From positions 83,794 to 147,793 of the forward strand of contig CAJUEO010000004.1 in the NCBI GenBank assembly GCA_910585685.1: DNA of 64,000 nucleotides, written 5' to 3'. Under the pieces are notes generated by a model. It saw nothing but the letters and a program-made list of their open reading frames with translations, made no database searches and was not told the DNA's origin. Every line of letters begins with the position of its first letter. The stretch's first letter is position 1. Source of the stretch: an uncultured Christensenella sp. (lineage in GTDB: Bacteria; Bacillota; Clostridia; Christensenellales; Borkfalkiaceae). Both the position numbers and the translations under genes were made by a program. This document shows, piece by piece, positions 1-7,953 of this stretch.

Positions 1-223
1 ACACTTCACTGCGAAGTTCGCCCTCAACTCTCAAATTGTGATCGATATATTCTCTTAATTTAGATACCGTCTGTTCGTCCAAATCCTTAACTCTTGTATC
101 GGGGTCTACACCCGTTTCCGCAAGAATTTTCTGGGACGTTTTAAGACCGATACCGTAGATATAGGTGAGTCCGATTTCGACTCTCTTTTCTCTGGGTAAA
201 TCCACACCGGCAATACGTGCCAT
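1..223 (-). CDS. rpsM: 30S ribosomal protein S13, N-terminal part (runs off the window)
   Basis: Only the first 74 residues are inside the window; the gene continues past base 1. The N-terminus reads MARIAGVDLPREKRVEIGLT, the standard S13 opening, followed by the helix-two-turn-helix region that binds 16S rRNA in the small-subunit head. The start is the ATG at 221-223, preceded by GGAGG ten bases upstream. It is the last visible gene of the ribosomal cluster and lies downstream of its own consensus promoter, so it probably heads the rpsM-rpsK-rpsD-rpoA-rplQ segment that would follow outside the window (family knowledge, not seen). Confidence 0.97.
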   Translation of the reverse strand, partial: MARIAGVDLPREKRVEIGLTYIYGIGLKTSQKILAETGVDPDTRVKDLDEQTVSKLREYIDHNLRVEGELRSEV

Positions 224-377
224 CTTGATTTAATTCCTCCGTTAAAATTTTAAAATAAATTTAATAAATGTATATAAACCGCACTAAATCCCCGCCCTGA
301 AATTTTGGAATGTGAGCGGAGAATTTGAACGGAATTGCTTTCTTTGCCCTTGCGAGCCTAAAAATCATTTGGTATTA

Positions 378-406
378 ATTATACCATATATATTTGGTTT
401 TTGCAA
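378..406 (-). promoter_or_regulatory. sigma-A promoter for rpsM onward
   Basis: On the minus strand TTGCAA (401-406) is separated by exactly 17 bases from TATAAT (378-383). Transcription would start near 371 and leave a leader of about 150 nt before rpsM. The 224-502 spacer between rpmJ and rpsM is unusually long for this cluster, and the leader is a plausible place for ribosomal-protein feedback, but I see no clear known leader fold in it. Confidence 0.8.
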
Positions 407-502
407 CCGAAAACACTTAGACTATGACGACTAAACGCACTTTTTATGCGGAAATTTGCAGAAAATTTGTACTTTCCGCACGCCGCTTTTTATATGAGGC
501 TA

Positions 503-619
503 TTAGCCCTGACGCTGTTTATGGCTCTTGTTCTTAGAACAAATTACCATAACTTTGCCGTTTCTTTTAATTACTTTGCACTTGTCGCACATAGGTTTTA
601 CGGAAGGTCTTACTTTCAT
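503..619 (-). CDS. rpmJ: 50S ribosomal protein L36
   Basis: A 38-residue protein beginning MKVRPSVKPMCDKCKVI and ending KNKSHKQRQG. It carries the zinc-ribbon set Cys11, Cys14 and Cys27 with His33, so it is the zinc-binding C+ form of L36, which packs against 23S rRNA. The ATG at 617-619 is preceded by GAGGAGT. It sits between infA and rpsM, its usual Firmicutes position; the 279-base gap to rpsM that follows is larger than usual. Confidence 0.97.
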   Translation of the reverse strand: MKVRPSVKPMCDKCKVIKRNGKVMVICSKNKSHKQRQG

Positions 620-673
620 AACAGTACTCCTCAAAATTTTGTTTAGCGGACTGTGCCGCCGAATATGTTTAAA

Positions 674-895
674 TCAGTTTTTGGAACGCCAAGTAATGCG
701 CCCCTTATTAAGGTCATACGGGCTTATTTCAAGCTTTACATTGTCACCCTCGATAATGCGGATGTAATTCATACGCAATTTACCCGAAATATACGCCGTA
801 ATGACGTGACCGTTTGTTAGTTTGACTTTGAAATTTGCATTGGGAAGGCACTCTATTACTTTGCCTTCTGTTTCAATAACGTCGTCTTTGGACAC
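674..895 (-). CDS. infA: translation initiation factor IF-1
   Basis: A 73-residue single OB-fold (S1-like) protein with the IF-1 signature ETEGKVIECLPNANFKVKL and the C-terminal DLNKGRITWR. IF-1 binds the A site of the 30S subunit during initiation with IF-2 and IF-3. The start codon is GTG (893-895), preceded by GAGGT six bases upstream; no ATG is available. It is co-directional with the KOW protein upstream and rpmJ downstream. Confidence 0.97.
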   Translation of the reverse strand: MSKDDVIETEGKVIECLPNANFKVKLTNGHVITAYISGKLRMNYIRIIEGDNVKLEISPYDLNKGRITWRSKN

Positions 896-915
896 AAAGT
901 TACCTCAAAATTTTT

Positions 916-1215
916 TTATTGCTCGTCGTTTTGAACAAGTTGGGGATAATTGTATTTTTTCAGCGCGGAGAATATCTCGGTATCGTAAACCTTGCTGCCG
1001 TCCGCAAGTTTTGTTGCAATACTTTCGACAAACTCGGGAAGCAAATTTAAATGTTTAAGATTTTTCTTTTTAGGTTCGGCAAGCTTTTTGAAATTGCCGT
1101 CCGAAACGCTAACCGTTCCGTCGTCGTTAAGCTCGACTATGAGATAGTACCGCGATTTATCTCTGCCCTGTATGCTTTGACAAATGCCGCCCACGGCAGG
1201 GGTCTTTACTTTCAT
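916..1215 (-). CDS. KOW-domain RNA-binding protein (L14e-like family)
   Basis: A 99-residue protein with an N-terminal KOW-like segment (about residues 9-45: CQSIQGRDKSRYYLIVEL and the following NFKKLAEPKKKNLKHLNLL) of the type routinely found between map and infA in Clostridia and Bacilli. The family resembles archaeal/eukaryotic L14e and is presumed to bind rRNA; its exact job is not established. The start ATG at 1213-1215 has only a weak purine stretch (AAAGA) upstream. The gene is 16 bases downstream of map in the same transcript. Confidence 0.85.
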   Translation of the reverse strand: MKVKTPAVGGICQSIQGRDKSRYYLIVELNDDGTVSVSDGNFKKLAEPKKKNLKHLNLLPEFVESIATKLADGSKVYDTEIFSALKKYNYPQLVQNDEQ

Positions 1216-1231
1216 ATCTTTTAAACCAGCG

Positions 1232-1978
1232 TTAAAGAGTTAATATTTCGACTCCGTCCTCCAAGATGAGTACGGTGTTTTCATAGTGTGCGGCAGGCTT
1301 GCCGTCCGCAGTTTTTACCGTCCAGCCGTCGCGTCTGTCTACCGTGACTTTGTAAGTACCCATATTAATCATAGGTTCTATACATATAGTCATACCGGCT
1401 TTAAGCCGCATTCCCGTACCGCGTTTGCCGTAATTGGGAACCGACGGGTCCTCGTGCATACTTCTGCCTATTCCGTGCCCCGTAAGAGCGCGAACAACCG
1501 AGTAACCGTTTGCTTCGGCGTGAGTTTGCACCGCGTATCCTATATCGAACAGCGGAACACCTGCTTTAAGCCCTTCGCAAGCTTTAAAAAAGCATTCCTC
1601 GGTAACTTTTACAAGCTTTTTCTTTTCTTCGGAAACGTTGCCGATAAGATAAGTTCTTGCGCAGTCACCGTGATAGCCGTTTTTTTCTGCCACTATATCG
1701 ACGCTGACAATATCGCCGTCGAGAATTACTCTGTCGTCGGGTATGCCGTGAACAACAACTTCGTTTACGGACACGCACGAACTTGCCGGATAGCCCTCGT
1801 AACCGAGTTCGGACGGGGTTGCGCCGCAGGAAGTTATGTACTTATAGACAAGTTCGTCAACTTCCTTTGTCGTCATTCCGGCGCAGATATGCTTGCCGAC
1901 AAAATCCAAAGTTTCCTTTGCTATGCGGCAGCTCTCGCGCATTAACGCTATTTCTTCGTCGTTCTTTATAGTAACCAT
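1232..1978 (-). CDS. map: methionine aminopeptidase, type I
   Basis: A 248-residue metallopeptidase that removes the initiator methionine from nascent proteins. The expected metal ligands are visible: the aspartates in SVDIVAEKNGYHGDCART, the histidine in ALTGHGIGRSMHEDPSVPN, and the glutamates in TICIEPMI and HYENTVLIL. Length is normal for the class Ia enzyme without an N-terminal extension. Its ATG (1976-1978) overlaps the stop codon of adk by one base (TAATG), a sign of translational coupling. Confidence 0.96.
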   Translation of the reverse strand: MVTIKNDEEIALMRESCRIAKETLDFVGKHICAGMTTKEVDELVYKYITSCGATPSELGYEGYPASSCVSVNEVVVHGIPDDRVILDGDIVSVDIVAEKNGYHGDCARTYLIGNVSEEKKKLVKVTEECFFKACEGLKAGVPLFDIGYAVQTHAEANGYSVVRALTGHGIGRSMHEDPSVPNYGKRGTGMRLKAGMTICIEPMINMGTYKVTVDRRDGWTVKTADGKPAAHYENTVLILEDGVEILTL

Positions 1979-2601
1979 TATTTATCGAGAATTTTGCGGA
2001 TTTGCTCGAACACTTCGTCGGGAGAACCCTTGCCGCTTGTAACCGACGCAAGCTTGCCCTGCGACTTGTAATAGTCGATTAAGGGCGCGGTCTGCGTGTT
2101 GTAAGTTTCAAGACGGGCTTTTACAGTGTCGGGGTTATCGTCCGCACGCTGATAGAGTTCGCTGCCGCACTTTGCGCAGGTTGTTGCGCCGTTGAGTGTG
2201 GAAACGTGATAACTTTCTCCGCAAGAGCAGACGCGTCTGCCGCAGATTCTGTCCATCAAGAGTGCCTCGTCAACGTTAATGTTGAGGCACAAATCTATGT
2301 TTGCGAACTTATCAAGCTGTTGCGCCTGATAGAGGTTACGAGGGAAGCCGTCGAGCATATATCCGTGCTTTGCGTCGTCCCAGGTAAGTCTGTCCTCTAC
2401 TATTTTGCAGGTAACTTCGTCGGGAACAAGCTTACCTGCGTCGATGTACGATTTTGCAAGCTTACCGATTTCGGTACCGCCCTTGATATTTGCACGGAAA
2501 ATGTCACCCGTGGAAATATGAAGAAGTTTATAATTTTCGGCAATTTTGCTTGCCTGTGTACCCTTGCCTGCGCCGGGTGCACCAAGTAATATAATATTCA
2601 T
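1978..2601 (-). CDS. adk: adenylate kinase (zinc-lid type)
   Basis: A 207-residue enzyme interconverting ATP, AMP and ADP. The P-loop GAPGAGKGTQ is at residues 7-16, the AMP-binding STGDIFRANI follows, and DGFPRN is at 84-89. The lid carries cysteines at about 125, 127, 142 and 145, as in zinc-containing Gram-positive enzymes, but the first pair is C-x-C rather than the usual C-x2-C. It is slightly short for the long-lid class (about 214-217). It lies between secY and map as in most Firmicutes. Confidence 0.96.
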   Translation of the reverse strand: MNIILLGAPGAGKGTQASKIAENYKLLHISTGDIFRANIKGGTEIGKLAKSYIDAGKLVPDEVTCKIVEDRLTWDDAKHGYMLDGFPRNLYQAQQLDKFANIDLCLNINVDEALLMDRICGRRVCSCGESYHVSTLNGATTCAKCGSELYQRADDNPDTVKARLETYNTQTAPLIDYYKSQGKLASVTSGKGSPDEVFEQIRKILDK

Positions 2602-2625
2602 TATATCGTTTCCCCTGTCGGTCGA

Positions 2626-4002
2626 TTATTTCAGGAAGCCCTTATAATTTTTCATCATAAGCTGGCTTTCAAGCTGCTTGTCGAGTTCGAGCGCAACGGA
2701 AACTACGATTAGAATACCCGTTGTGGAGAACACCGAAAGAAGCGTAAGGTTGCTCATACCCAAGCTCGATAAAATCATAGAAAGAATGGACGGAATGAAC
2801 GCAACGAGCGAGAGATAAATCGCGCCGAAGAGCGTTATTCTGTTGTTAATCTTTTTAAGATAATCGGAAGTGGGTTTGCCGGGGCGGATACCTTGAATGA
2901 AACCGCCGTTCTGCTGAATTGTCTTTGATACGTCCTCGGGATTGAACTGCATTGAAGCGTAGAAGAACGAGAACGCAAAGATGAGTAAGCAGAGCGTTAC
3001 CATATATATGAGCTGACCGTACCAATAAGGTGACGAACCGGAGAACCAATCGACAATGCCCTGCTGAGCCGGATGATCTGCCGGACAGAACAAGCTTATA
3101 ATCATCTGAGGGAAAGAAATAAGCGCGAACGCGAAGATTAAAGGCATAACGCCCGAACCTGCGATTCTGATGGGGATTACGGAGGATTGTCCGCCGTACA
3201 TCTTTCTGCCCTTTACCTGTTTAGCGTACTGAACGGGTATCTTTCTTTCCGAAAGGTCAACGGTTACAATAGCCGCAAACTCGACTATTGTCAGAATTAT
3301 GAAGCCGAGAAGCTCCCAGAACCTTGCATAAGTTCCCGTAAATCCTTCGGTAAGGTTTGCTACTATCGTAAGACCTGCCGTCGAAAGGATACCTATGAAA
3401 ATTATAATGGAGATACCGTTGGAAATTCCGTATTCGGTTATTCTTTCGCCTATCCACATAACCAGCATTGCGCCGGCAGTATAGATGACGGTAAGGAAAA
3501 TACCTGCCATCCACTGTGCGCCGAGTTCGCTTACCGCACCTACGGTGCCGCCGCCGAACACAGCCGTTCTGATTGCCGTAACGCCGTCCTCGTTGGGTTG
3601 GAAGCCGAAGTTTACGATGATACCAATTGCCTGCGCTACCGCAAGAGCGATAGTGACGTAACGGGTTATCTGCGCAATTTTCTTTCTGCCTTCTTCACCC
3701 TGTTTGGATAATCTTTCAAGGGCGGGAATACCGACTGTCAAAAGCTGAATAATAATCGACGCGTTGATATACGGGCTTATGCCGAGCGCAAACAAAGTTG
3801 CGTTGCCGAGCGAACCGCCCGTTATCGACGACATTATCGATAAAAAGCTGTTGTTGTCGATTACGCCTGAAAACGTTTCCGGATTTATACCGGGTACGGG
3901 AATATAGCAGCCGACGCGGAAGAGCAAAAGAAGAAGCAGAGTTATCCAAATCTTCTTTCTTATTTCCTTGACCTTAAAACAATTTTTTATTGTTTCGAAC
4001 AT
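2626..4002 (-). CDS. secY: protein translocase subunit SecY
   Basis: A 458-residue integral membrane protein, the pore of the Sec translocon. Ten hydrophobic segments are apparent, with the typical first-segment motif RVGCYIPVPG, the plug region after it, and the conserved cytoplasmic loop ISNGISIIIFIGI and SERKIPVQYAKQ. It is somewhat longer than the ~430-residue average, mainly in periplasm-equivalent loops. It is transcribed after rplO with a 45-base spacer and precedes adk. Confidence 0.97.
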   Translation of the reverse strand: MFETIKNCFKVKEIRKKIWITLLLLLLFRVGCYIPVPGINPETFSGVIDNNSFLSIMSSITGGSLGNATLFALGISPYINASIIIQLLTVGIPALERLSKQGEEGRKKIAQITRYVTIALAVAQAIGIIVNFGFQPNEDGVTAIRTAVFGGGTVGAVSELGAQWMAGIFLTVIYTAGAMLVMWIGERITEYGISNGISIIIFIGILSTAGLTIVANLTEGFTGTYARFWELLGFIILTIVEFAAIVTVDLSERKIPVQYAKQVKGRKMYGGQSSVIPIRIAGSGVMPLIFAFALISFPQMIISLFCPADHPAQQGIVDWFSGSSPYWYGQLIYMVTLCLLIFAFSFFYASMQFNPEDVSKTIQQNGGFIQGIRPGKPTSDYLKKINNRITLFGAIYLSLVAFIPSILSMILSSLGMSNLTLLSVFSTTGILIVVSVALELDKQLESQLMMKNYKGFLK

Positions 4003-4047
4003 TTCAAACCTTCTTACCGTGCGACAAGCGCACGGGAGCGTTTATTT

Positions 4048-4497
4048 TTATTGAATAACTTCAACCGTGCCGCCGGCCTTTTCGATAGCCGTCTTTGCAC
4101 TTTCGGAGAATTTAGCCGCTTTGACAGTGAGAGCAACGTTGAGCTCGCCGTTGCCGAGAACTTTGAGTCCCACGGAATTCTTAACCTCTTTAGTAAGTCC
4201 GTTAAGCCTTACATAGCCGAAGTCAACCACAGTACCTGCAGGTACGTTTGCAAGCTGACTTAAATTGATTATGGTATAGCTGGTAGCCCATTTGTTGTGG
4301 AAACCGCGCTTGGGAATTCTTCTTGCAAGGGGCATTTGACCGCCCTCGAAACCGGGACGAACGCCGCCGCCCGAACGAGCCCACTGACCTTTATGACCTT
4401 TACCCGAAGTTTTGCCCAAACCCGAGCCTATACCTCTGCCCAGCCTCTTTGCCGGGGTCTTTGCGCCCTCTGCGGGCGATAAAGTATCGATTCTCAT
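4048..4497 (-). CDS. rplO: 50S ribosomal protein L15
   Basis: A 149-residue protein starting MRIDTLSPAEGAK, with the glycine-rich GRGIGSGLGKTSGKGHKGQ segment (about 20-40) and the globular C-terminal L15/L18e domain ending VLGNGELNVALTVKAAKF...AGGTVEVIQ. The start at 4495-4497 is chosen because AAGGAG lies six bases upstream; an upstream in-frame start would add 11 unrelated residues overlapping rpmD. The C-terminal domain is the reference for the L15-like tail of the 53143-55125 protein. Confidence 0.96.
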   Translation of the reverse strand: MRIDTLSPAEGAKTPAKRLGRGIGSGLGKTSGKGHKGQWARSGGGVRPGFEGGQMPLARRIPKRGFHNKWATSYTIINLSQLANVPAGTVVDFGYVRLNGLTKEVKNSVGLKVLGNGELNVALTVKAAKFSESAKTAIEKAGGTVEVIQ

Positions 4498-4507
4498 TTT
4501 GTACTCC

Positions 4508-4681
4508 TTAAACCTTTTCAACCTTGACAAGGTGCGATACCTTGTTAATCTGACCTAAATTTGCCGGATTTTCCTCAAAGGTCTTGGACTGACGGATTTT
4601 TTTAAGCCCGAGTGCGGCAGCAGTTGCCTTTACCGACTTAATTTGTCCGTTTAAACTTTTTATTAAAGTTACTTTAACCAT
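4508..4681 (-). CDS. rpmD: 50S ribosomal protein L30
   Basis: A 57-residue protein, MVKVTLIKSLNGQIKSVKAT followed by AAALGLKKIRQSK, ending VSHLVKVEKV. This is the small prokaryotic L30 with its beta-alpha-beta-alpha-beta ferredoxin-like fold. It lies between rpsE and rplO, ten bases before the latter. The ATG is at 4679-4681. Confidence 0.95.
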   Translation of the reverse strand: MVKVTLIKSLNGQIKSVKATAAALGLKKIRQSKTFEENPANLGQINKVSHLVKVEKV

Positions 4682-4694
4682 TATCTGCCTCCGA

Positions 4695-5228
4695 TTATCT
4701 AAGCTCGTTCACGTCTTTGCCGCGTGCAGCCGCAATTTCTTCGGGCGACTTCAAGTCGTAAAGTCCGTAAACAGCCGCCTTTACACAGTTGATGGGGTTA
4801 GAAGTGCCGTGCGACTTTGTTCTTACGTCCTTGACGCCTGCAGCTTCCATTACCGCACGGACGGGACCGCCTGCGATAACGCCGGTACCTTCGGATGCCG
4901 GCATCATAAGTACGCAACCTCTGCCGAATACGCCCTGAACCGTGTGGGGAATGGACGTACCCAAGAGCGCGACCTTTCTCATATTTTTCTTAGCCTGAGC
5001 GTTTGCTTTTTCGATTGCCTCGGGAACTTCTTTGGATTTACCCATTCCGTAACCTACCGAGCCCTTGCCGTCACCGACTACTACGAGCGCGGCAAAGCGC
5101 ATATTTCTACCGCCTTTAACGGTCTTGGTAACTCTGTTTACCTGAATGAGCTTTTTAATTAATCCGTCGTCTTCCTGCCTGCGTCTGTCGTTATTTCTTC
5201 TTGCAGGTCTTTCTTTCTTTTCTTCCAT
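4695..5228 (-). CDS. rpsE: 30S ribosomal protein S5
   Basis: A 177-residue protein with the double-stranded-RNA-binding-like N-domain (LIKKLIQVNRVTKTVKGGRN) and the C-domain signature TGVIAGGPVRAVMEAAGVKD. S5 helps translational accuracy at the 30S shoulder. The start MEEKKERPARR at 5226-5228 is preferred over in-frame starts further upstream because AAGGAG sits just before it; the N-terminus is charged and probably disordered. Order and spacing (rplR-rpsE-rpmD) are standard. Confidence 0.96.
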   Translation of the reverse strand: MEEKKERPARRNNDRRRQEDDGLIKKLIQVNRVTKTVKGGRNMRFAALVVVGDGKGSVGYGMGKSKEVPEAIEKANAQAKKNMRKVALLGTSIPHTVQGVFGRGCVLMMPASEGTGVIAGGPVRAVMEAAGVKDVRTKSHGTSNPINCVKAAVYGLYDLKSPEEIAAARGKDVNELR

Positions 5229-5238
5229 AATACGCTCC

Positions 5239-5607
5239 TTAGAAATTGAGTCCGGCTTCCCTTGCGCCGTCTGCGACCGCCTGTACACGTCCCGTGTAGA
5301 GGTATCCGCCCCTGTCAAAGACTACGCTCTCTATTCCGAGCTTTTTAGCCTTTTCCGCAACCGCTTTGCCAACTTCCTTAGCGGCGTCGGTCTTGGTCAT
5401 TTCGCTTATCTTAGCCTTGACGTCCTTCTCCATAGTAGACGCCGAGCAGAGCGTAACGCCCTTTACGTCGTCTATAATCTGAGCATAGATGTGATTTAAA
5501 CTGCGGTAAACGCTCAAACGAGGAGTTTCGGCAGTTCCGCTTATCTTTTTGCGAACTCTGGTGTGCCTTCTCAAACGCTCTTCGTTTTTGTCTATCTTCT
5601 TTATCAT
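5239..5607 (-). CDS. rplR: 50S ribosomal protein L18
   Basis: A 122-residue 5S-rRNA-binding protein: RLRRHTRVRKKISGTAETPR, SVYRSLNHIYAQIIDD and the C-terminal VFDRGGYLYTGRVQAVADGA are the standard L18 blocks. The start MIKKIDKNEE (5605-5607) follows AAGGAG by five bases, which excludes a longer version. It is separated from rplF by 65 bases and from rpsE by 10. Confidence 0.96.
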   Translation of the reverse strand: MIKKIDKNEERLRRHTRVRKKISGTAETPRLSVYRSLNHIYAQIIDDVKGVTLCSASTMEKDVKAKISEMTKTDAAKEVGKAVAEKAKKLGIESVVFDRGGYLYTGRVQAVADGAREAGLNF

Positions 5608-5672
5608 AATATCTCCTTCGAGCAAGCAACCCTGTCAAGGGTTTCTCCTCCCGTACGCCGCGGCGTGGGGAA

Positions 5673-6221
5673 TTACTTCTTGCCCTTACCTCCCGTCTTG
5701 CCTTCCTTACGCTCGATTACCTCGTCGCTGTAAGCGATGCCGTAACCGTGGTAGGGCTCGGGGATTCTTACCGTACGGATATTTGCAGCCGTCTGTCCGA
5801 CAAGCGTTTTGTCAATACCCGAAACTTTGATTTCGTTGGGTGTGGGGCACTCGAGCTTAATGCCCTGAGGCTCGACAAACTCTACGGGGTGGGAAAAGCC
5901 TACGTTCATAACAAGCTTGTTGCCCTGCTTTGCAACCTTCCAACCTACGCCGTTTACTTTGAGCGTTCTGGTATAGCCGTCGGTAACGCCGACTACCATG
6001 TTGTGAAGGAGCGCGCGGTAGAGTCCGTGCTTTGCATTAGCGTCGGAATTGTCAGCCGTCTTTTCGACGATTGCTTCGGCGCCGTTTACTTTGATATCGA
6101 TATCGCCTACGATTTGCTGCGTAAGCGTACCCTTGCTGCCCTTTACGGTAACAATTCCGTTTTCAAACGTAACGGTTACGCCGGCAGGAAGGTGTACGGG
6201 TAATTTACCTATTCTTGACAT
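5673..6221 (-). CDS. rplF: 50S ribosomal protein L6
   Basis: A 182-residue protein made of two related L6 domains. It opens MSRIGKLPVHLPAGVTV and carries the C-terminal signature PEPYHGYGIAYSDEVIERKEGKTGGKGKK. L6 contacts the sarcin-ricin region of 23S rRNA near the factor-binding site. The start codon follows a GGAGG-type site. It lies between rpsH and rplR. Confidence 0.97.
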   Translation of the reverse strand: MSRIGKLPVHLPAGVTVTFENGIVTVKGSKGTLTQQIVGDIDIKVNGAEAIVEKTADNSDANAKHGLYRALLHNMVVGVTDGYTRTLKVNGVGWKVAKQGNKLVMNVGFSHPVEFVEPQGIKLECPTPNEIKVSGIDKTLVGQTAANIRTVRIPEPYHGYGIAYSDEVIERKEGKTGGKGKK

Positions 6222-6234
6222 TAAAATTACCTCC

Positions 6235-6627
6235 TTACCAGATATAGCAAAGCACTTCGCCGCCTACATTGCGTGCCTTTGCCTGCTTATCCGTCATTAT
6301 TCCCTTGTTTGTAGAAAGAACAGCGATACCGAGACCGTCCATTACTCTGGGCATGGTTTCCACGTCGGAATAGACGCGAAGTCCGGGACGGGAAACACGC
6401 TTTAAGCCGTTGATAACGCTCTTCTTTTTACCGATATATTTAAGGGTTATTACTATTTTGCCGTTATAGCCGTCGTCCGCATAGTCAACGCTGTTGACGT
6501 ATCCTTCGTTAAGGAGAATTTCAGCTATAGCTTTTTTCATATTTGATGAGGGAACTTCTACCGTTTCCTTGTTGGCTCTTATAGCGTTTCTTACGCGTGT
6601 GAGCATATCTGCAATAGGATCTGTCAT
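6235..6627 (-). CDS. rpsH: 30S ribosomal protein S8
   Basis: A 130-residue primary 16S-rRNA-binding protein, MTDPIADMLTRVRNAIRANK at the N-terminus and GLGIAVLSTNKGIMTDKQAK plus VGGEVLCYIW at the C-terminus, the diagnostic S8 blocks. In E. coli S8 is the feedback repressor of the spc operon; whether that holds here is not shown by the sequence. It follows rpsN by 19 bases. Confidence 0.97.
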   Translation of the reverse strand: MTDPIADMLTRVRNAIRANKETVEVPSSNMKKAIAEILLNEGYVNSVDYADDGYNGKIVITLKYIGKKKSVINGLKRVSRPGLRVYSDVETMPRVMDGLGIAVLSTNKGIMTDKQAKARNVGGEVLCYIW

Positions 6628-6646
6628 TTCTTCTTTCCTCCTCTTA

Positions 6647-6832
6647 TTACCAGCTCGATTTTCTTACGCCGGGAATCTGTCCCTTATAAGCGAGGTTTCT
6701 GAAACAGATACGGCATACTCCGTACTTGCGAAGAACCGCGTGGGGTCTGCCGCAGATAGAACATCTCGTATAAGCTCTGGTAGAGTATTTAGCAGGCTTT
6801 TGCTGCTTATTTATCATTGCTTTCTTTGCCAT
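6647..6832 (-). CDS. rpsN: 30S ribosomal protein S14, type Z (zinc form)
   Basis: A 61-residue protein with the zinc ribbon CSICGRPHAVLRKYGVCRIC, i.e. two C-x2-C pairs, followed by the usual FRNLAYKGQIPGVRKSSW end. This short zinc form is the one encoded inside the spc operon of Gram-positive bacteria; a zinc-free paralogue often lies elsewhere. It fits between rplE and rpsH. Confidence 0.97.
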   Translation of the reverse strand: MAKKAMINKQQKPAKYSTRAYTRCSICGRPHAVLRKYGVCRICFRNLAYKGQIPGVRKSSW

Positions 6833-6841
6833 ATTTACTCC

Positions 6842-7501
6842 TTACTTCTTAAAAGGCATTCCGAGTGCCTTTAAAAGCTCTCTCGCTTCTTCGTCCGTAT
6901 TTGCGGTAGTTACGAAACAGATGTCCATACCCCTGATTTTTTCAACCTGATCGTATTGAATTTCGGGGAATATAAGCTGTTCCTTGATACCCATACAGTA
7001 GTTGCCCTTGCCGTCGAAACTGTCCGTGGGAACGCCGCGGAAGTCGCGCACTCGGGGCAAAGCTATGGAAACAAATTTGTCGTAGAAATCGCACATCATT
7101 TTGCCGCGAAGGGTTACCTTCAAACCTATGGTCATACCTTCGCGCACTTTGAAGTTTGCAACAGACTTTTTAGCCTTGCAGAGAACGGGTTGCTGTCCCG
7201 AAATCGTCTTCATTTCGTTTTGCGCTATCTGGATTGACTTTGCGTTATCCTTGATGTCGCCGAGTCCCGAGCTGAGAACTATCTTTACAAGCTTGGGAAC
7301 CTGCATCGGGTTTTTATATCCGAACTTTTCAGTGAGGGCGGGAACTACTTCCTTTTCATACATTTCCTGTATTCTGGACTTATATACCTTATCCGCCTTA
7401 GCCGTCTTCTTTACGGTCTTTGCCGGTTTTTCGGACTTAACTGTCTTTGTTGCTTTTACCGTCTTTTCGGTAGTTGCAGTTTCTGTCTTTTTAGCAGCCA
7501 T
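6842..7501 (-). CDS. rplE: 50S ribosomal protein L5 with a Lys/Thr/Ala-rich N-terminal extension
   Basis: A 219-residue protein. Residues from about 40 on (KVYKSRIQEMYEKEVVPALTE, then IGLKVTLRGKMM and LIFPEIQYDQVEKIRGMDI) are ordinary L5, which binds 5S rRNA. L5 is normally about 180 residues; here the first ~38 residues (AAKKTETATTEKTVKATK and similar) are a low-complexity basic tail. The annotated start has GGAGG-like bases (AGGAGGATAATA) upstream, so the extension is probably translated rather than a mis-called start. The gene upstream, rplX, carries a matching tail at its C-terminus. Confidence 0.95.
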   Translation of the reverse strand: MAAKKTETATTEKTVKATKTVKSEKPAKTVKKTAKADKVYKSRIQEMYEKEVVPALTEKFGYKNPMQVPKLVKIVLSSGLGDIKDNAKSIQIAQNEMKTISGQQPVLCKAKKSVANFKVREGMTIGLKVTLRGKMMCDFYDKFVSIALPRVRDFRGVPTDSFDGKGNYCMGIKEQLIFPEIQYDQVEKIRGMDICFVTTANTDEEARELLKALGMPFKK

Positions 7502-7512
7502 TATTATCCTCC

Positions 7513-7938
7513 TTACTCAGCCTTATCATCCGTAGTTTGAGTCGACTCTTCCTTCTTGGCACGCTTTCTTACGCGCTTTGCAGGAGCTTCGTCCTTCTTT
7601 GCAGTCTTTTTGGACGTCTTTGCCGTTACGCCGTCGATAACGGCGCCGCACTTGCCGCAGGCTCTTAAATTTTTGCCGTCGACTTCGCTGTGCTTAATGC
7701 GCGTAGCCTTGCCGCAGGTGGGGCAGACTACCATAACGTTTGACGCGTCCAAAGGAGCCGGAATTTCAACGATTTTTGAAACTTCGTTTGCTTTTCTGGC
7801 TTTTTGCGCCTTTTTGTGAATGTTTATACCTTCAACAGTTACCGTTCCGTGCTTGGGGGAAGTGGCAATAACTTTGCCCGTCCTGCCTGCATATTTGCCG
7901 GAGATAACTAATACATTATCATTTAATTTTACGTTCAT
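7513..7938 (-). CDS. rplX: 50S ribosomal protein L24 with a basic C-terminal tail
   Basis: A 141-residue protein. The first ~104 residues are standard L24: the KOW motif VLVISGKYAGRTGKVI and the C-terminal zinc-ribbon-like CPTCGKATRIKHSEVDG...CGKCGAVID. A further ~37 residues, TAKTSKKTAKKDEAPAKRVR and onward, are Lys/Ala/Thr/Glu-rich and not part of the family. L24 starts 50S assembly and sits near the peptide exit tunnel. It is 11 bases upstream of rplE, whose N-terminus has a similar low-complexity tail. Confidence 0.95.
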   Translation of the reverse strand: MNVKLNDNVLVISGKYAGRTGKVIATSPKHGTVTVEGINIHKKAQKARKANEVSKIVEIPAPLDASNVMVVCPTCGKATRIKHSEVDGKNLRACGKCGAVIDGVTAKTSKKTAKKDEAPAKRVRKRAKKEESTQTTDDKAE

Positions 7939-7953
7939 AGCTTTTCTCCTTAA

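Noticed and set aside
1286..1945. 219-codon open frame opposite map
   Set aside because: Antisense shadow of methionine aminopeptidase; no family similarity.
4498..4530. Longer N-terminus for L15
   Set aside because: Adds 11 residues unrelated to L15 and overlaps rpmD; the Shine-Dalgarno site fixes the shorter start.
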